The position numbers and the translations under genes were made by a program. 51,802 bases of DNA from contig JAIRYW010000067.1 in assembly GCA_031267645.1 (NCBI GenBank), positions 1 to 51,802 of the forward strand. Direction: 5' to 3'. Shown here piece after piece: positions 8,851-21,108 of this stretch. The first letter of the stretch is position 1, and every line of letters starts with the position of its first letter. Source of the DNA: Propionibacteriaceae bacterium. Its GTDB lineage: Bacteria; Actinomycetota; Actinomycetes; Propionibacteriales; Propionibacteriaceae. Below the pieces are notes generated by a model. The model made no database searches, had not been told where the DNA came from, and saw only the letters and a list, made by a program, of their open reading frames with translations.

Positions 8851-10407
8851 ATGCCGCAATACGTCGCAGGAATCGACGCCGGCACGACCGGCACCACCGT
8901 CATGATCGCCGACTTGAGCGGCAACGTGGTCGGCACCGGATACCGGGAGTACCCCTGTAAATACCCTCATCCTGGTTGGGTCGAGCAGGACATCGACCTG
9001 CTCTGGACCGCCGTCTGCCAGGCCGCCCAGGAGGTCTTGGCCAAGACCGGGGTCAAGCCGTCTGAGATCGGCTCGGTCGGCATCTCCAGCCAACGCGGCA
9101 CCTTCGTCGGCGTGGACCGGCAATGGCGGCCCCTGCACGACTCCATCGTCTGGTCGGACGCCCGCGCCACCGAGGAGATCGACGCCATCGCCCGTAGCCT
9201 GGGCCGAGACCGGTACCACGAGGTCTCCGGCGTGCCCCTGAGCGCGCTGTGGGCCTACGCCAAGTACAAGTGGGTGCGCGACCGCCAGCCCGATCTGTAC
9301 GACCGGGCTTGGAAATTCGTCAACGGCCAGGAGTGGCTGCTGCACCAGCTCGGCTCGGAGGAACTCTTCACTGATCCGGCCTCGCTCTCGCTCAACGGCA
9401 TGTCCGACGTCAACACCTTGGACTGGTCGGACGAGCTGTTGGACGCCATCTCGGTGGACCGGGACAAACTGCCGCCGGTCAAGACCCCGATGCGTCAGGT
9501 CGGCGTGGTCTCCCGCCAGGCCGCCGAAGCCACCGGCTTCGCCGAGGGCATGCCGATCTGCGTCGGCGCTGGCGACCAACAGTGCGCCGCCATCGGGGCC
9601 GGCGTCATCCGGGAAGGCCTGTCCGAGATCACCATCGGCACCGCCTCGGTCATGGTGGCCCACGTCGACTCGGCCAAGCCGGACCCCGACCACTCGGTCC
9701 TGTTCGGCGGCCACGCCATCCCCAATAAGTGGGACATGGAGGGCCTGGCCTTCGCCACCGGCGTCTGCCTGCGCTGGTGGCGCGACACCTACGCCCAACC
9801 GGAGATCGCCGCCGCCCGCCAGACCGGGCTGGATCCGTACGACATCATCGGCTTGGAGGCCCAGAACGCGCCGGCCGGCTGCAAGGGCTACCTCTTCCTG
9901 CCCTTCTTCTCCAGCCAGGTCACGCCCTACTACCACGACAACGCTCGCGGTGGTTCCCTGGGCCTGTCCTTGATCCACGACCGCGGCATGATGGCGCGCG
10001 CCGTCATGGAAGGCGGAGCGTACGAGCTGCGCCTGATCGTGGAGGCCATGGAGAAGGTGCTGGGACGGCCCTTCGAGGCCATCCGACTGTCCGGCGGCGG
10101 GGCCAAGTCGCCTCTGTGGTGCCAGATCCAGGCCGACGTCTACGGCCGACCGGTCGAGAAGCTGCGGGTCTCCGAATGCACCACCTTGGGCTCGACTATC
10201 CTTGGCGCCACCGGAGCCGGAGTCTTCGCCAGTATCGAGGAGGCGGTCGAGAATATGGTCCATCCCTATGGATTCATCGAGCCCAATCCGAAGAACCGCG
10301 AAGTCTACTCAGACATGTTCGGCATCTTCCGCGACACCTTCTTGGCTTTGCGGGACGCCGAGGTCTACAACAAGCATGCTGCGGTCTGCGCCAAACACTG
10401 GGGGTGA
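8851..10407 (+). CDS. FGGY-family carbohydrate kinase
   Basis: 518-residue kinase with the two actin-like ATPase domains of the FGGY family. The phosphate-binding loop is GIDAGTTGTTVMIADLSGN at residues 7-25. The catalytic base is probably the Asp of GAGDQQCAA, and the C-terminal nucleotide-binding motif is RLSGGGAKSPLWCQIQADVYG. It phosphorylates a sugar or polyol with ATP; xylulose, erythrulose and glycerol are all handled by relatives. A strong AAAAGGAG lies 6 nt before the ATG. The gene is the second of the VOC-kinase operon and is followed by a good terminator, so no transporter belongs to this transcript. The substrate is not assignable from sequence. Confidence 0.85.
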   Translation: MPQYVAGIDAGTTGTTVMIADLSGNVVGTGYREYPCKYPHPGWVEQDIDLLWTAVCQAAQEVLAKTGVKPSEIGSVGISSQRGTFVGVDRQWRPLHDSIVWSDARATEEIDAIARSLGRDRYHEVSGVPLSALWAYAKYKWVRDRQPDLYDRAWKFVNGQEWLLHQLGSEELFTDPASLSLNGMSDVNTLDWSDELLDAISVDRDKLPPVKTPMRQVGVVSRQAAEATGFAEGMPICVGAGDQQCAAIGAGVIREGLSEITIGTASVMVAHVDSAKPDPDHSVLFGGHAIPNKWDMEGLAFATGVCLRWWRDTYAQPEIAAARQTGLDPYDIIGLEAQNAPAGCKGYLFLPFFSSQVTPYYHDNARGGSLGLSLIHDRGMMARAVMEGGAYELRLIVEAMEKVLGRPFEAIRLSGGGAKSPLWCQIQADVYGRPVEKLRVSECTTLGSTILGATGAGVFASIEEAVENMVHPYGFIEPNPKNREVYSDMFGIFRDTFLALRDAEVYNKHAAVCAKHWG

Positions 10408-10430
10408 GGCGCGAGACTAGCAGCTCCGAC

Positions 10431-10470
10431 CGTCAGCCGGTGGCCCACGCCACCGGCTGACGCCTTTCCG
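10431..10470 (+). terminator. Rho-independent-like terminator after FGGY kinase
   Basis: A perfect 13-bp stem, CGTCAGCCGGTGG (10431-10443) with CCACCGGCTGACG (10450-10462), encloses a 6-nt loop and is followed by CCTTTCC. It begins 23 nt after the kinase stop codon. Confidence 0.75.
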
Positions 10471-10527
10471 GGCCAGTCCGGCGCCCGACCTGAGGCATAA
10501 TCTGCCCTGACGTCGTAAGGAGGCGCT

Positions 10528-11814
10528 GTGTCTGAGACTGATTCCGCGGGCGAAACCGGCCGTGGCCCTGGGCCGGACCGGGACTTAGCCCCGACCATCG
10601 GGCCCCTGGTCCTGGGCCAACCGGCCCACGGTGGCTTCTGCGTGGCCCGCTGGGACGGCTTGGTCGTCTTCGTCAGCGGCGGCCTGCCGGGGGAGACCGT
10701 CCGGGTCGAGGTGACCGAACGACGTTCCAACTGCTGGTTCGCCCGCGTCCTGGAGCCCCTGGAGGCCTCACCCGACCGGGTCGACCACGTCTGGCCCCTG
10801 GCCGCGGCCACCGGAGTGGGAGGCGCCGACCTGGGCCACGTCCGCTGGGGCGCCCAACAGTCTTGGAAGGCGGCGGTCGTGGCCGGCGCACTGCGCCGTA
10901 TCGGCCATCTGGAGGCGGCCGTGACGGTCGAACCGGCTCCCGGCGACCAGGACCGGGGCGGTCTGGCTTGGCGCACCCGGGTCGACTTCACGACCGACCA
11001 GGACGGCCGCCTGGCCATGTACGCCCCCTGGTCCGACCGCCTGGTCCCAGTCGACTCGATGCCGCTGGCGCACGAGGACATCCAAGCCGCCCAGCTCTGG
11101 GCCGAGACCTGGGCCCCCGGTCGCCGGATCGCCCTGGTGCGGGCCAGCGGCCGTCCCGGCGGCGGGCCGCGCCTGGTCACGGTCGAATCCGACCCAGCCG
11201 AGAATGGACCGGACGCGGCGACCGGCCGGGTGGTCTGGGAGCGGGTCGACCGTTCGGACCGACCGGACTTGGCTTACCGGGTCGACCCGGCCGGTTTTTG
11301 GCAGGTCCACCGTCAAGCCCCGGCCGTCTTGGTCGACGCGGTGTCCAGCTGGCTGGGCGACTTGACCGGGCGGACCGTGCTCGACCTCTACTGCGGAGCC
11401 GGCCTGTTCACCGTCCCCCTGGCCCAGGCGGTCGGGCCGACCGGACGGGTGGAAGCGGTCGAGGCCGACCGGGCGGCGGTCGCCAACGCCCGCCGCAACT
11501 GCGCCGACTGGCCCCAAGCTCGGGTCCAGGCCGGGTCGGTGGCCGCCTGGTTGGCCCGTCCGACCATCCGATCCGGTCCAGTCCACGACATCGTGCTGGA
11601 CCCGCCCCGACGGGGGGCCGGCCGAGCCGTCATCGAACGGATGGTGGCCCTGCAGCCTCAGCGCGTGGTCTACCTGGCCTGCGACCCGGCCGCCCTGGCC
11701 CGCGACCTGGCCGGACTCATCCAAGCCGGTTATCGGCTGGACCGACTACGCGCCTTCGACCTCTTCCCCATGACCCATCACGTCGAGACCATGGCCGCTC
11801 TGGTGCGAGCCTGA
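10528..11814 (+). CDS. TrmA/RlmD-like class I SAM-dependent RNA m5U methyltransferase
   Basis: 428-residue protein. An N-terminal TRAM-like RNA-binding region (about residues 24-80, [14 protein letters not shown]) precedes a central domain. The SAM-binding methyltransferase domain has [17 protein letters not shown], the VEAVEAD strand end and the catalytic region [10 protein letters not shown]. The nucleophilic cysteine is in [14 protein letters not shown], and the family ends in [15 protein letters not shown]. Relatives methylate C5 of uridine in 23S rRNA or tRNA. The cysteines that bind [4Fe-4S] in E. coli RlmD are missing: the region reads [13 protein letters not shown] chose the GTG start because AAGGAGG lies 4 nt upstream. 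CATAAT at 10496 is a plausible -10. Confidence 0.82.
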   Translation: MSETDSAGETGRGPGPDRDLAPTIGPLVLGQPAHGGFCVARWDGLVVFVSGGLPGETVRVEVTERRSNCWFARVLEPLEASPDRVDHVWPLAAATGVGGADLGHVRWGAQQSWKAAVVAGALRRIGHLEAAVTVEPAPGDQDRGGLAWRTRVDFTTDQDGRLAMYAPWSDRLVPVDSMPLAHEDIQAAQLWAETWAPGRRIALVRASGRPGGGPRLVTVESDPAENGPDAATGRVVWERVDRSDRPDLAYRVDPAGFWQVHRQAPAVLVDAVSSWLGDLTGRTVLDLYCGAGLFTVPLAQAVGPTGRVEAVEADRAAVANARRNCADWPQARVQAGSVAAWLARPTIRSGPVHDIVLDPPRRGAGRAVIERMVALQPQRVVYLACDPAALARDLAGLIQAGYRLDRLRAFDLFPMTHHVETMAALVRA

Positions 11815-11908
11815 AGCGGTCCGGTTTGGTAGCTTGCCCTTGGGACCGATGACAGATCGGACCCCGGCCAGCCTGAGGCGGGCGCGTGACGACGAGGAGG
11901 ACCGGCCC

Positions 11909-14598
<2,690 letters not shown>

Positions 14599-14602
<4 letters not shown>

Positions 14603-15090
14603 GGCTGCGGGACGACCCGGCCCGCCAGGTCTGGGGCGCGGAGCGGATCACTACGGCCTACTTGGCCGCCATCTTGTCCCTGATCGGGGCTGGTTTGGTG
14701 GCCCTGGTGGCCTATCCGATCATCACGGCCACCGCTATGTGCGCCAACGACCAGACCGGGGTCTGTCAGATCCTGGCGGTCGGCGCGGCGGCCGGCCTGG
14801 GCGGCTGGGCCAGCCTGGCCTGGCTGAGCGGCCTGTTCGGCCTGGGGCTGGCCTGGGCCGGCTGGATGGCGCTGCTCCAACTGGTGACCTTCCAACTGGT
14901 GCTGTCGACCAACCAGTTCCGCTGGCTGATCGCGCTCCTGCTGGTCCCGGTCCTGGCCGCCGCCGCCTCCGCCAGCGACCGGTCCGGCCGGGTGCCGCCG
15001 GCCTGGCGTTGGATCCGGTTGGGGTTGGCCGGTGCAGTGGCGGCGCAGTGGACGATCTGGTTGATCTGGCTGCTCACCGGTGCGCCCTGA
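14599..15090 (+). CDS. Hypothetical four-to-five-segment membrane protein
   Basis: 163-residue protein that I do not recognise. Hydrophobic segments occur at about residues 18-44, 57-78, 80-100, 108-122 and 140-160. The GTG start overlaps the acnA stop (GTGA), so it is translationally coupled to aconitase. No charged catalytic motif is seen, and the single CANDQTGVC stretch in the first outside loop could form a disulfide. The next gene, dxs, has its own start signal, so this is the end of the acnA transcript. Confidence 0.6.
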
Positions 15091-15167
15091 GCCGCTCCGG
15101 CCCAGCTGCCAGCGAACGCGCGGCCGACCCGGTGAGTTGGAACGGCCCCGGCCCTTTGGCAACGGAT

Positions 15168-15173
15168 TAGACT
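15168..15173 (+). promoter_or_regulatory. -10 box for leaderless dxs mRNA
   Basis: TAGACT ends 7 nt before the dxs ATG, and no Shine-Dalgarno sequence precedes that ATG. In actinobacteria this spacing typically places the transcription start at the A of the start codon, giving a leaderless mRNA. Confidence 0.55.
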
Positions 15174-15180
15174 CCCTGCC

Positions 15181-17127
15181 ATGGCCTTTCTGCCTGAAGT
15201 CTCCGATCCCTCCGATCTGCGCCAGCTCAGCCTGGACCAGCTACGGGAGTTAGCGGCCGAGATCCGCCGTTTCCTGATCGACCAGGTCAGCGCCACCGGC
15301 GGCCACTTGGGGCCGAACTTGGGCGTGGTCGAGCTGACCTTGGCCCTGCATCGGGTGTTCGACTCGCCGCACGATCCGATCCTGTTCGACACCGGCCATC
15401 AAAGCTACGTCCACAAACTCTTGACCGGCCGGCGGGAGGGTTTCACCCGCTTGCGCCAGGCCGGCGGTTTGAGCGGCTACCCGGCCCGGGCCGAGTCCGA
15501 GCACGATTGGATGGAGAACTCGCACGCCTCGACCGCCCTGAGCTGGGGGGCCGGGTTGGCCCAGGGCTTCCGGCTGCGCCACGATCCCAACACGGTCGTG
15601 GTGGTGGTGGGCGACGGGGCTCTGACCGGGGGCATGGCCTGGGAGGCCCTGAACAATATCTCCGTCCAATCTGATCTACGACTGGTGATCGTGGTCAACG
15701 ACAATGGCCGGTCCTACGCCCCGACCCGGGGCGGCTTGGCCCGTCATCTGTCGGTGCTGCGGACCGACCAGCGCTACGAGCATCTGCTGGGGGCGATCAA
15801 GCAGACCGTCCAGGCGGCCCCGCTGCTGGGCGGGCCGGCCTACGACCTCCTGCACGGCCTCAAAACCGGCGTCAAGGACATTCTGGCCCCCCAGGGGATG
15901 TTCTCCGACCTCAATCTGAAATACGCCGGCCCCATCGACGGGCACGATCTGGCCGCCTTGGAACAGGTCCTGCATCAGGCCAAGGCCTTCCACGGACCGG
16001 TCATGGTCCACTGTTTGACCGAGAAGGGACGCGGCTTCGCCGCCGCCGAGGAACACCACGAGGACCGTTTCCACGCCGTCGGGCGGATCGACGCCACCAC
16101 CGGCCAACCCCTGCAGGCTGCGGTCGGTCCGACTTGGACCGAGATCTTCGCCCAGGAGATGACGACCTTGGGCCGGGACTTTCGCGACCTGGTCGCCATC
16201 AGCGCCGCCATGGTCGAGCCGGTCGGGCTGGGACCGTTCGCGCGGGCCTGGCCGGAACGAACCTTCGACGTCGGCATCGCCGAACAGCACGCCGTGGCCT
16301 CGGCCGCCGGCTTGGCCACAGCCGGCTTCCATCCGGTCGTGGCCCTCTACTCGACCTTCCTCAACCGGGGCTTCGACCAACTGCTGATGGACGTCGGCCT
16401 GCACCGCTTGGGCGTCACCTTCGTGCTCGACCGGGCCGGGCTGACCGGTCCGGACGGTCCCAGCCACCACGGCGTCTGGGACATGGCCCTGGTCGGGCTG
16501 GTGCCGGGCCTGCGCCTGGCCGTGCCCCGCGACCTGACCCGACTGCGCCAGGCCCTGCGCCAAGCCCTGGCCTGCGACGACCATCCCACCGTGGTGCGCT
16601 ACCCCCGGGGCGAGGCCCCGGCCGAGCTGGCTCCGATCGCGCTCCAAGACGGCGTCGAGGTGCTGTTCCAGAGCGGGCCCGGCGTCGGCGCCTTGATCGT
16701 CGGCTATGGTCCGCTGGCCCAGGTCGCGGTCGAAGCCGGCCGTGACCTGGCCCGACAGGGCCGCTCGGTCACGGTGGTGGACCCGGTCTGGGCCCTGCCG
16801 ATCGCCGCTGGACTGGTTGCGCTGGCCGGCGCCGCCGAGGTGGTCGTGTCGCTGGAGGACGGCGTCGACAGCGGTGGCTTGGGCCAGCGCCTGGCCGCCG
16901 CCGTGGCCGACGCAGGCCACTCCACCCCGGTGCGCCGGGCGGCCATCCGGTCCGGCTTCGTGCCCCAAGGGGAGCGTGACCAACTATTGGCCGAACTGGG
17001 TCTGACAGTCGACCAGGTGGTGGCCCTGGCCGCGGTCGCAGAACCGGCTCCGGAGCCAGCGGACGGGGCCGCGGCGGCACCGGCCCGAACCAGCCTGGCG
17101 GCCGCGGAACCCGCGCTGAGTCTTTAG
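15181..17127 (+). CDS. dxs: 1-deoxy-D-xylulose-5-phosphate synthase
   Basis: 648-residue thiamine diphosphate enzyme that condenses pyruvate and glyceraldehyde 3-phosphate, the first step of the MEP isoprenoid pathway. The N-terminal domain has DTGHQSYVHKLLTGR and the ThDP motif GDGALTGGMAWEALNN (GDG-x-N type). The middle domain has the glutamate for cofactor activation in DVGIAEQHAVASAAGLA and the DRAGLTGPDGPSHHG loop; the C-terminal transketolase domain follows. The last 30 or so residues are a low-complexity Ala/Pro tail. Its stop codon overlaps that of convergent rnd (shared TTAG). The neighbourhood acnA-dxs-rnd-DUF3000 is an actinobacterial arrangement. Confidence 0.95.
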   Translation: MAFLPEVSDPSDLRQLSLDQLRELAAEIRRFLIDQVSATGGHLGPNLGVVELTLALHRVFDSPHDPILFDTGHQSYVHKLLTGRREGFTRLRQAGGLSGYPARAESEHDWMENSHASTALSWGAGLAQGFRLRHDPNTVVVVVGDGALTGGMAWEALNNISVQSDLRLVIVVNDNGRSYAPTRGGLARHLSVLRTDQRYEHLLGAIKQTVQAAPLLGGPAYDLLHGLKTGVKDILAPQGMFSDLNLKYAGPIDGHDLAALEQVLHQAKAFHGPVMVHCLTEKGRGFAAAEEHHEDRFHAVGRIDATTGQPLQAAVGPTWTEIFAQEMTTLGRDFRDLVAISAAMVEPVGLGPFARAWPERTFDVGIAEQHAVASAAGLATAGFHPVVALYSTFLNRGFDQLLMDVGLHRLGVTFVLDRAGLTGPDGPSHHGVWDMALVGLVPGLRLAVPRDLTRLRQALRQALACDDHPTVVRYPRGEAPAELAPIALQDGVEVLFQSGPGVGALIVGYGPLAQVAVEAGRDLARQGRSVTVVDPVWALPIAAGLVALAGAAEVVVSLEDGVDSGGLGQRLAAAVADAGHSTPVRRAAIRSGFVPQGERDQLLAELGLTVDQVVALAAVAEPAPEPADGAAAAPARTSLAAAEPALSL

Positions 17128-18404
17128 GAAGCGGCTTCGAGCAGGACCTGGCTGACCGTCTGAGCCAACAGGTCGCACTGCCAGGGCCGCGCCCCCAACC
17201 GTTCGAATTGACTCCAGACGGCGGTCCGGTCGCTGCCGTCGGGCTGCCAGGCCAGACGGCGCAGGGAATCGGGCGAGATCAAATTCTCGGGCGGCAGATT
17301 GTGCTGTTCGGCCAACTGGTTGACGGCCGGGCGCAGTTGGTCCCAGCGCCGGGCGGCGACCGGATTGGATCGCCGCCAAGTCCGAGGGGCGGGCGGACCG
17401 TCGCCGGACAGGCGCAGAGGCGGCCACTGGTCCGAGGGCAGCTCCTCGACCCGGCGCAGAGCCTCCAACCAGTCCGGCCAGTGACGGCGAGCCTGCCGCC
17501 GTGCGAACCATGGGTTGTCAGCCAAAGCGGCCTGGCCCAATTTGAAGGAACGATCTGTCACCAAGGTGGCCAACCCGCTGATGCCCTGGTCGTTCAGCAT
17601 CCGGCCGGGAGCCAGATCGGCCGCTCGGGCCAACTGGTCGCGGGTCTGCCACATCTCCCGGACCACGGCCAGGCCACGGGGGGAGCGGACCAGGTGGATG
17701 CCGGTGGTGCGCCGCCACGGGTCCCGGCGGACCGGCGTCGGTTTATCCGACCAATCCAGCCAGTGGGCGAACTCCTGCTCGGCCCAGCCGGTCTTGCCGG
17801 CGGCCGCCAACTCGGCCGCCAGCCGGTCGCGCAACTCGATCAGCAGGTCGACGTCGAGCGCGGCGTAGACCAACCAGTCCGAGGGCAGCGGGCGAGTCGA
17901 CCAGTCGTCGGCGCTGTGGGCTTTGAGCAGGCGCACCCCCAGCACGTCCTCCACCAAAGGCCCCAAGCCGACCCGGGGCCGGCCCAGCAGGCGGGCCGCC
18001 AACTCGGTGTCGAACAGCCGCTCCGGCCTCAGCCCCAGCTCGGTCAGACAGGGCAGATCCTGGCTGGCGGCGTGGATGATCCATTCCTGACCGGCCAGAA
18101 CTCGGTTGAGCTGGCCCAGATCGGCCAGCCCGTCGGCCGGGGCCAAAGCCATCGGGTCGATCAGACGGATGCCGTCCTTCAAGGTCTTGATCTGAATCAG
18201 ATAGGCCCAGTTGTGGTAGCGGAAGCCGGAGGCCCGCTCAGTGTCGACCGCCACTGGCCCGGCCGAGTCGGCCAGTTCGGCGATCAAAGATTCCAACCGC
18301 TCCGGTCGGTCGACCAGCGGCCCCACCGGCGCCACCGGCCGGGCCAGCAAAGGCAGTTCAGGCAGGACCTCGGTCACATTCGCCTCCGACCGGGCAGTGG
18401 ACAT
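17124..18404 (-). CDS. rnd: Ribonuclease D (HRDC-domain 3'-5' exonuclease)
   Basis: 426-residue protein with a DEDDy exonuclease domain and a C-terminal HRDC region. Acidic residues are seen in VAVDTERASGFRY (D and E), LFDTELAARLLG (D) and the Tyr-x3-Asp motif DWLVYAALDVDLL. It trims 3' ends of tRNA and other stable RNAs. The start ATG lies 2 nt after the stop of the DUF3000 gene, so the two are translationally linked. A longer frame reaching to 18557 overlaps that gene and lacks similarity. Confidence 0.88.
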   Translation of the reverse strand: MSTARSEANVTEVLPELPLLARPVAPVGPLVDRPERLESLIAELADSAGPVAVDTERASGFRYHNWAYLIQIKTLKDGIRLIDPMALAPADGLADLGQLNRVLAGQEWIIHAASQDLPCLTELGLRPERLFDTELAARLLGRPRVGLGPLVEDVLGVRLLKAHSADDWSTRPLPSDWLVYAALDVDLLIELRDRLAAELAAAGKTGWAEQEFAHWLDWSDKPTPVRRDPWRRTTGIHLVRSPRGLAVVREMWQTRDQLARAADLAPGRMLNDQGISGLATLVTDRSFKLGQAALADNPWFARRQARRHWPDWLEALRRVEELPSDQWPPLRLSGDGPPAPRTWRRSNPVAARRWDQLRPAVNQLAEQHNLPPENLISPDSLRRLAWQPDGSDRTAVWSQFERLGARPWQCDLLAQTVSQVLLEAAS

Positions 18405-18406
18405 CG

Positions 18407-19009
18407 TCAGACCACCGAACAGAGCCAGGCGTCGGGTCCGGACAGCGGGTCGTAGTCCAGATCCAGCGGCGGCAGGCCGGCGCTCAACATCATCAGGCTC
18501 TGCCAGGCCCGCAGGTGACGGGCCAGATCCTGGGCCTGTTCCAAGACCGGGGTCCAAGAGGCCCGGATCTCGATCGAAGCCTGGCCGGGTTTCAGCTTGG
18601 ATCCGCTGAAGCTGGTGTTGGAGACGATCGTGACGGTGCCGCTGAGGGCGTCGAACTGGGCCTCGTACTGCCTTAAGGCCTCCGACAGCCAGGCCCAGGC
18701 CGTCTCCGGTCGGTCCTCCTGATAGACCATGTGCCGATCGAGGTCGGCGGTGGCGAAAGTTACGCAGCGCAGATCGCCGCCCCAGGCCTCCGGCCGGGCT
18801 GGATCATGCAACAAGATCAGCTTTCCTTCGGAGGACTCCTCCTCCGAGACTTCGACGCTGGCGGCGGCGGCGGCCGCGAAGGGAGCGATGGAGCGGGGCG
18901 GGTTGAGCTGCTCCACCGTCATCTGAGGAGCCCAATCGAAGGCCCAAAGCTGATCGATCAGAGCGGCGAAAGACTCCGGGACGTCGGAGTCCGGCCGATT
19001 CGGTGTCAC
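18407..19009 (-). CDS. DUF3000 family protein
   Basis: 200-residue protein of the actinobacterial DUF3000 family, which is usually found next to ribonuclease D as here. The function is unknown. Characteristic stretches are RSIAPFAAAAAASVEV, GKLILLHDPARPEAWGGDLRCVTF, TIVSNTSFSG and EIRASWTPV. There is no signal peptide or membrane segment, so it is cytoplasmic. The start is GTG. The tight coupling to rnd suggests a role in RNA metabolism, but this is only context. Confidence 0.8.
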   Translation of the reverse strand: MTPNRPDSDVPESFAALIDQLWAFDWAPQMTVEQLNPPRSIAPFAAAAAASVEVSEEESSEGKLILLHDPARPEAWGGDLRCVTFATADLDRHMVYQEDRPETAWAWLSEALRQYEAQFDALSGTVTIVSNTSFSGSKLKPGQASIEIRASWTPVLEQAQDLARHLRAWQSLMMLSAGLPPLDLDYDPLSGPDAWLCSVV

Positions 19010-19131
19010 CCGGCCAGGCTAGGCGGCAGTGCGCCCCGGGTGGTGACGGCGCGCCGCTGGGCGGCCGGGGCCGACCCGAAGACCCCCTGGACCGGTCCGG
19101 CCAGCCGGTCCGCCGCGTGTCAGAATGAGGC

Positions 19132-20037
19132 ATGTCACATTCCCGCCGTCAGCCCCTGCCCAACCCTCTGACCGTGCCCGAGCGGGCTCTGCCCGACCTC
19201 CCGCTGCGTCAAGCCCTCCGCTTTGAGCCCGGACGCCCTCTGGCCGACTTCGATCCGGCGGCCACTCCGGGATATCCCGGCCGGGGCAAGTCCGACGCCG
19301 CCGAACTGACCGATCTGATCCGTCCGGCCTTGGACCAGTGGCAGGAGCGGCTGTTCGCGGACGGCAAGGAGCGCGGATCGGCCGCCAATTCGGTCCTGGT
19401 CGTGTTGCAGGGCCTGGACACGGCCGGCAAGGGCGGTATCGTGCGCCACGTCTTCGGCCTGTTCGACCCCCAAGGGTTGCGGCTGGCCAGCTTCAAACAG
19501 CCCACGCCGAAAGAGTTGAGCCATCACTTCCTGTGGCGGATCCGCCGCCAGCTGCCCGAGCCAGGTCTGATCGGCGTCTTCGACCGCTCCCATTACGAGG
19601 ACGTCCTGGTGGTGCGGGTGGACCAGCTCGTGCCAGCCGATCAGCTGGACCGCCACTACGACGAGATCAACCGCTTCGAGGCCGAGTTGGTGGACCAGGG
19701 CACGCGCTTGATCAAGTGCTTCCTCAACGTCAGCCCCGAGGAGCAGAAACGGCGGCTGCTGGCCCGGCTGACCGATCCGGCCAAGTGGTGGAAGTACTCC
19801 ACCAACGACGTCAAGGTACGGGCCAAATGGCCCGCCTACCAAGAGGCCTACCAGGTGGCGCTGGACCGCTGCGACCAGCCGGCGGCCCCCTGGTACGTCA
19901 TCCCGTCCGATCGCAAGTGGTACCGCAATTGGGCCGTCGCCATGTTGCTGTTGGAGGAGCTGGACGACCTGGCCCCGACCTGGCCGGCGCCAGACTACGA
20001 CGTGGCGGCCGAATTGGCCCGGGTGCGGTCGTCCTGA
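19132..20037 (+). CDS. ppk2: Polyphosphate kinase 2 family protein
   Basis: 301-residue PPK2-family enzyme that transfers phosphate between polyphosphate and nucleotides. It has Walker A GLDTAGKGG at about residues 94-102, FKQPTPKELSHHFLWR, the Walker B-like FDRSHYEDVLVVRV and the lid region RLTDPAKWWKYSTND with KVRAKWPAYQEAYQVAL. The single-domain length fits PPK2 class I or III; which nucleotide (ADP, GDP or AMP) it prefers cannot be told. A CAGAAT hexamer 5 nt before the ATG and the absence of a Shine-Dalgarno sequence suggest a leaderless transcript. Confidence 0.88.
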   Translation: MSHSRRQPLPNPLTVPERALPDLPLRQALRFEPGRPLADFDPAATPGYPGRGKSDAAELTDLIRPALDQWQERLFADGKERGSAANSVLVVLQGLDTAGKGGIVRHVFGLFDPQGLRLASFKQPTPKELSHHFLWRIRRQLPEPGLIGVFDRSHYEDVLVVRVDQLVPADQLDRHYDEINRFEAELVDQGTRLIKCFLNVSPEEQKRRLLARLTDPAKWWKYSTNDVKVRAKWPAYQEAYQVALDRCDQPAAPWYVIPSDRKWYRNWAVAMLLLEELDDLAPTWPAPDYDVAAELARVRSS

Positions 20038-20123
20038 GGCCGCCCCTCGGCCCCTGGCCCAGCCTGGAGCGCGGCCACCAGCGGCGCCCGAATCGGCTCC
20101 GAGATCGGCTTGGAAACGGATCC

Positions 20124-20954
20124 TCAGAAGGCGGCCGCGAAGGCCAGGTCGGCTTGGTCGGCCGTCTTGAGGACGGAGCCCTCGGGAGGCTGCGCCACGG
20201 CCAGATCGATGTCGAAGTCGAGCAGGTCCATGGCGGCGAAGCAGTAGCGCGCCAGGACGGCGTCCAACACCACGTCGTCCACCCCGATCGGACCGGACAC
20301 GGCGATGGCGCTGTGGCGCAGGGCCTGCCGGGCCTGGGCCTCGAAGAACTGATCGCCGGTCAGATAGAAAGAACCGACCGCGATGTGGCGGCGCCCCTGG
20401 TCGCGCAGACTGGCGATGGCCTGCGACACGCCCGCCCCCGGCTCGTCGCTCAAAGCGGTGACGCAGGGCAAACGGTGATGGGCCCCCCACTGACGGGCCC
20501 GGCGGGCCAACAGAGCGGCCCCCCGGACGTCGGCCGGCCCCTCGGCCGACAGCACCAGGGCGTCCAACTCGGTGGCGTGGCCGCTGGCCAGAGCGGCCCG
20601 CAGCCGCAGGTCCAAGACCGACAACAGGCGCGGCTCCGGACCGATCGGCCGAGCCACGGCGAAGCGGGTGGAGGGATGGGTCGACCGCACCCGGTCCACG
20701 ATCTCGTCGATGGCGACGTGATGGGCGATGGCCGAGGTGATGTGCAAAGGCACGAAGACGATCTCTTCGACTCCCCGGGCGACCAACTGCGAGACCACCT
20801 GGGGACCGGTCGGCGGACAGCTGTCGATGAAGGCGGCGTTGACCTCCAACTCCGGTCTCAGGCTTTGCAATCCCACCCTCAGGCGGTGCGTCACTTCGGT
20901 GACGCGATGCTCCGTACTGCCATGGGACAGCATCACAAGCGCCGGCGCGGTCAT
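20124..20954 (-). CDS. CbiX/SirB-like chelatase, two-domain
   Basis: 276-residue protein made of two related halves of the CbiX type. The N-terminal half has LSHGSTEHRV and VPLHITSAIAHHVAIDEIV, which supply the histidines expected for metal insertion into sirohydrochlorin. The C-terminal half (VGSFYLTGDQFFEAQ) keeps the fold but not the histidines. Such proteins insert iron or cobalt for siroheme or cobalamin. I chose the ATG after GGAAAGGGG; the frame is open far upstream but is not similar to the family there. It is divergent from an iron-type binding protein across a region with a strong inverted repeat, so metal- or sulfur-linked control is plausible. Confidence 0.78.
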   Translation of the reverse strand: MTAPALVMLSHGSTEHRVTEVTHRLRVGLQSLRPELEVNAAFIDSCPPTGPQVVSQLVARGVEEIVFVPLHITSAIAHHVAIDEIVDRVRSTHPSTRFAVARPIGPEPRLLSVLDLRLRAALASGHATELDALVLSAEGPADVRGAALLARRARQWGAHHRLPCVTALSDEPGAGVSQAIASLRDQGRRHIAVGSFYLTGDQFFEAQARQALRHSAIAVSGPIGVDDVVLDAVLARYCFAAMDLLDFDIDLAVAQPPEGSVLKTADQADLAFAAAF

Positions 20955-21108
20955 CGGGGACCCCTTTCCCGCAGTGTCATTCGGTGAACGGCCCCATTGC
21001 CGGTGACCACCAGCGGGCAGACGGTGCGAAATCGCTTCGAGCGTCGACCCCCGATCTAGTGAGCGGAGGCTCCCACCAGTGGCTGAGCAATACTCTGGTC
21101 CATCCAGC

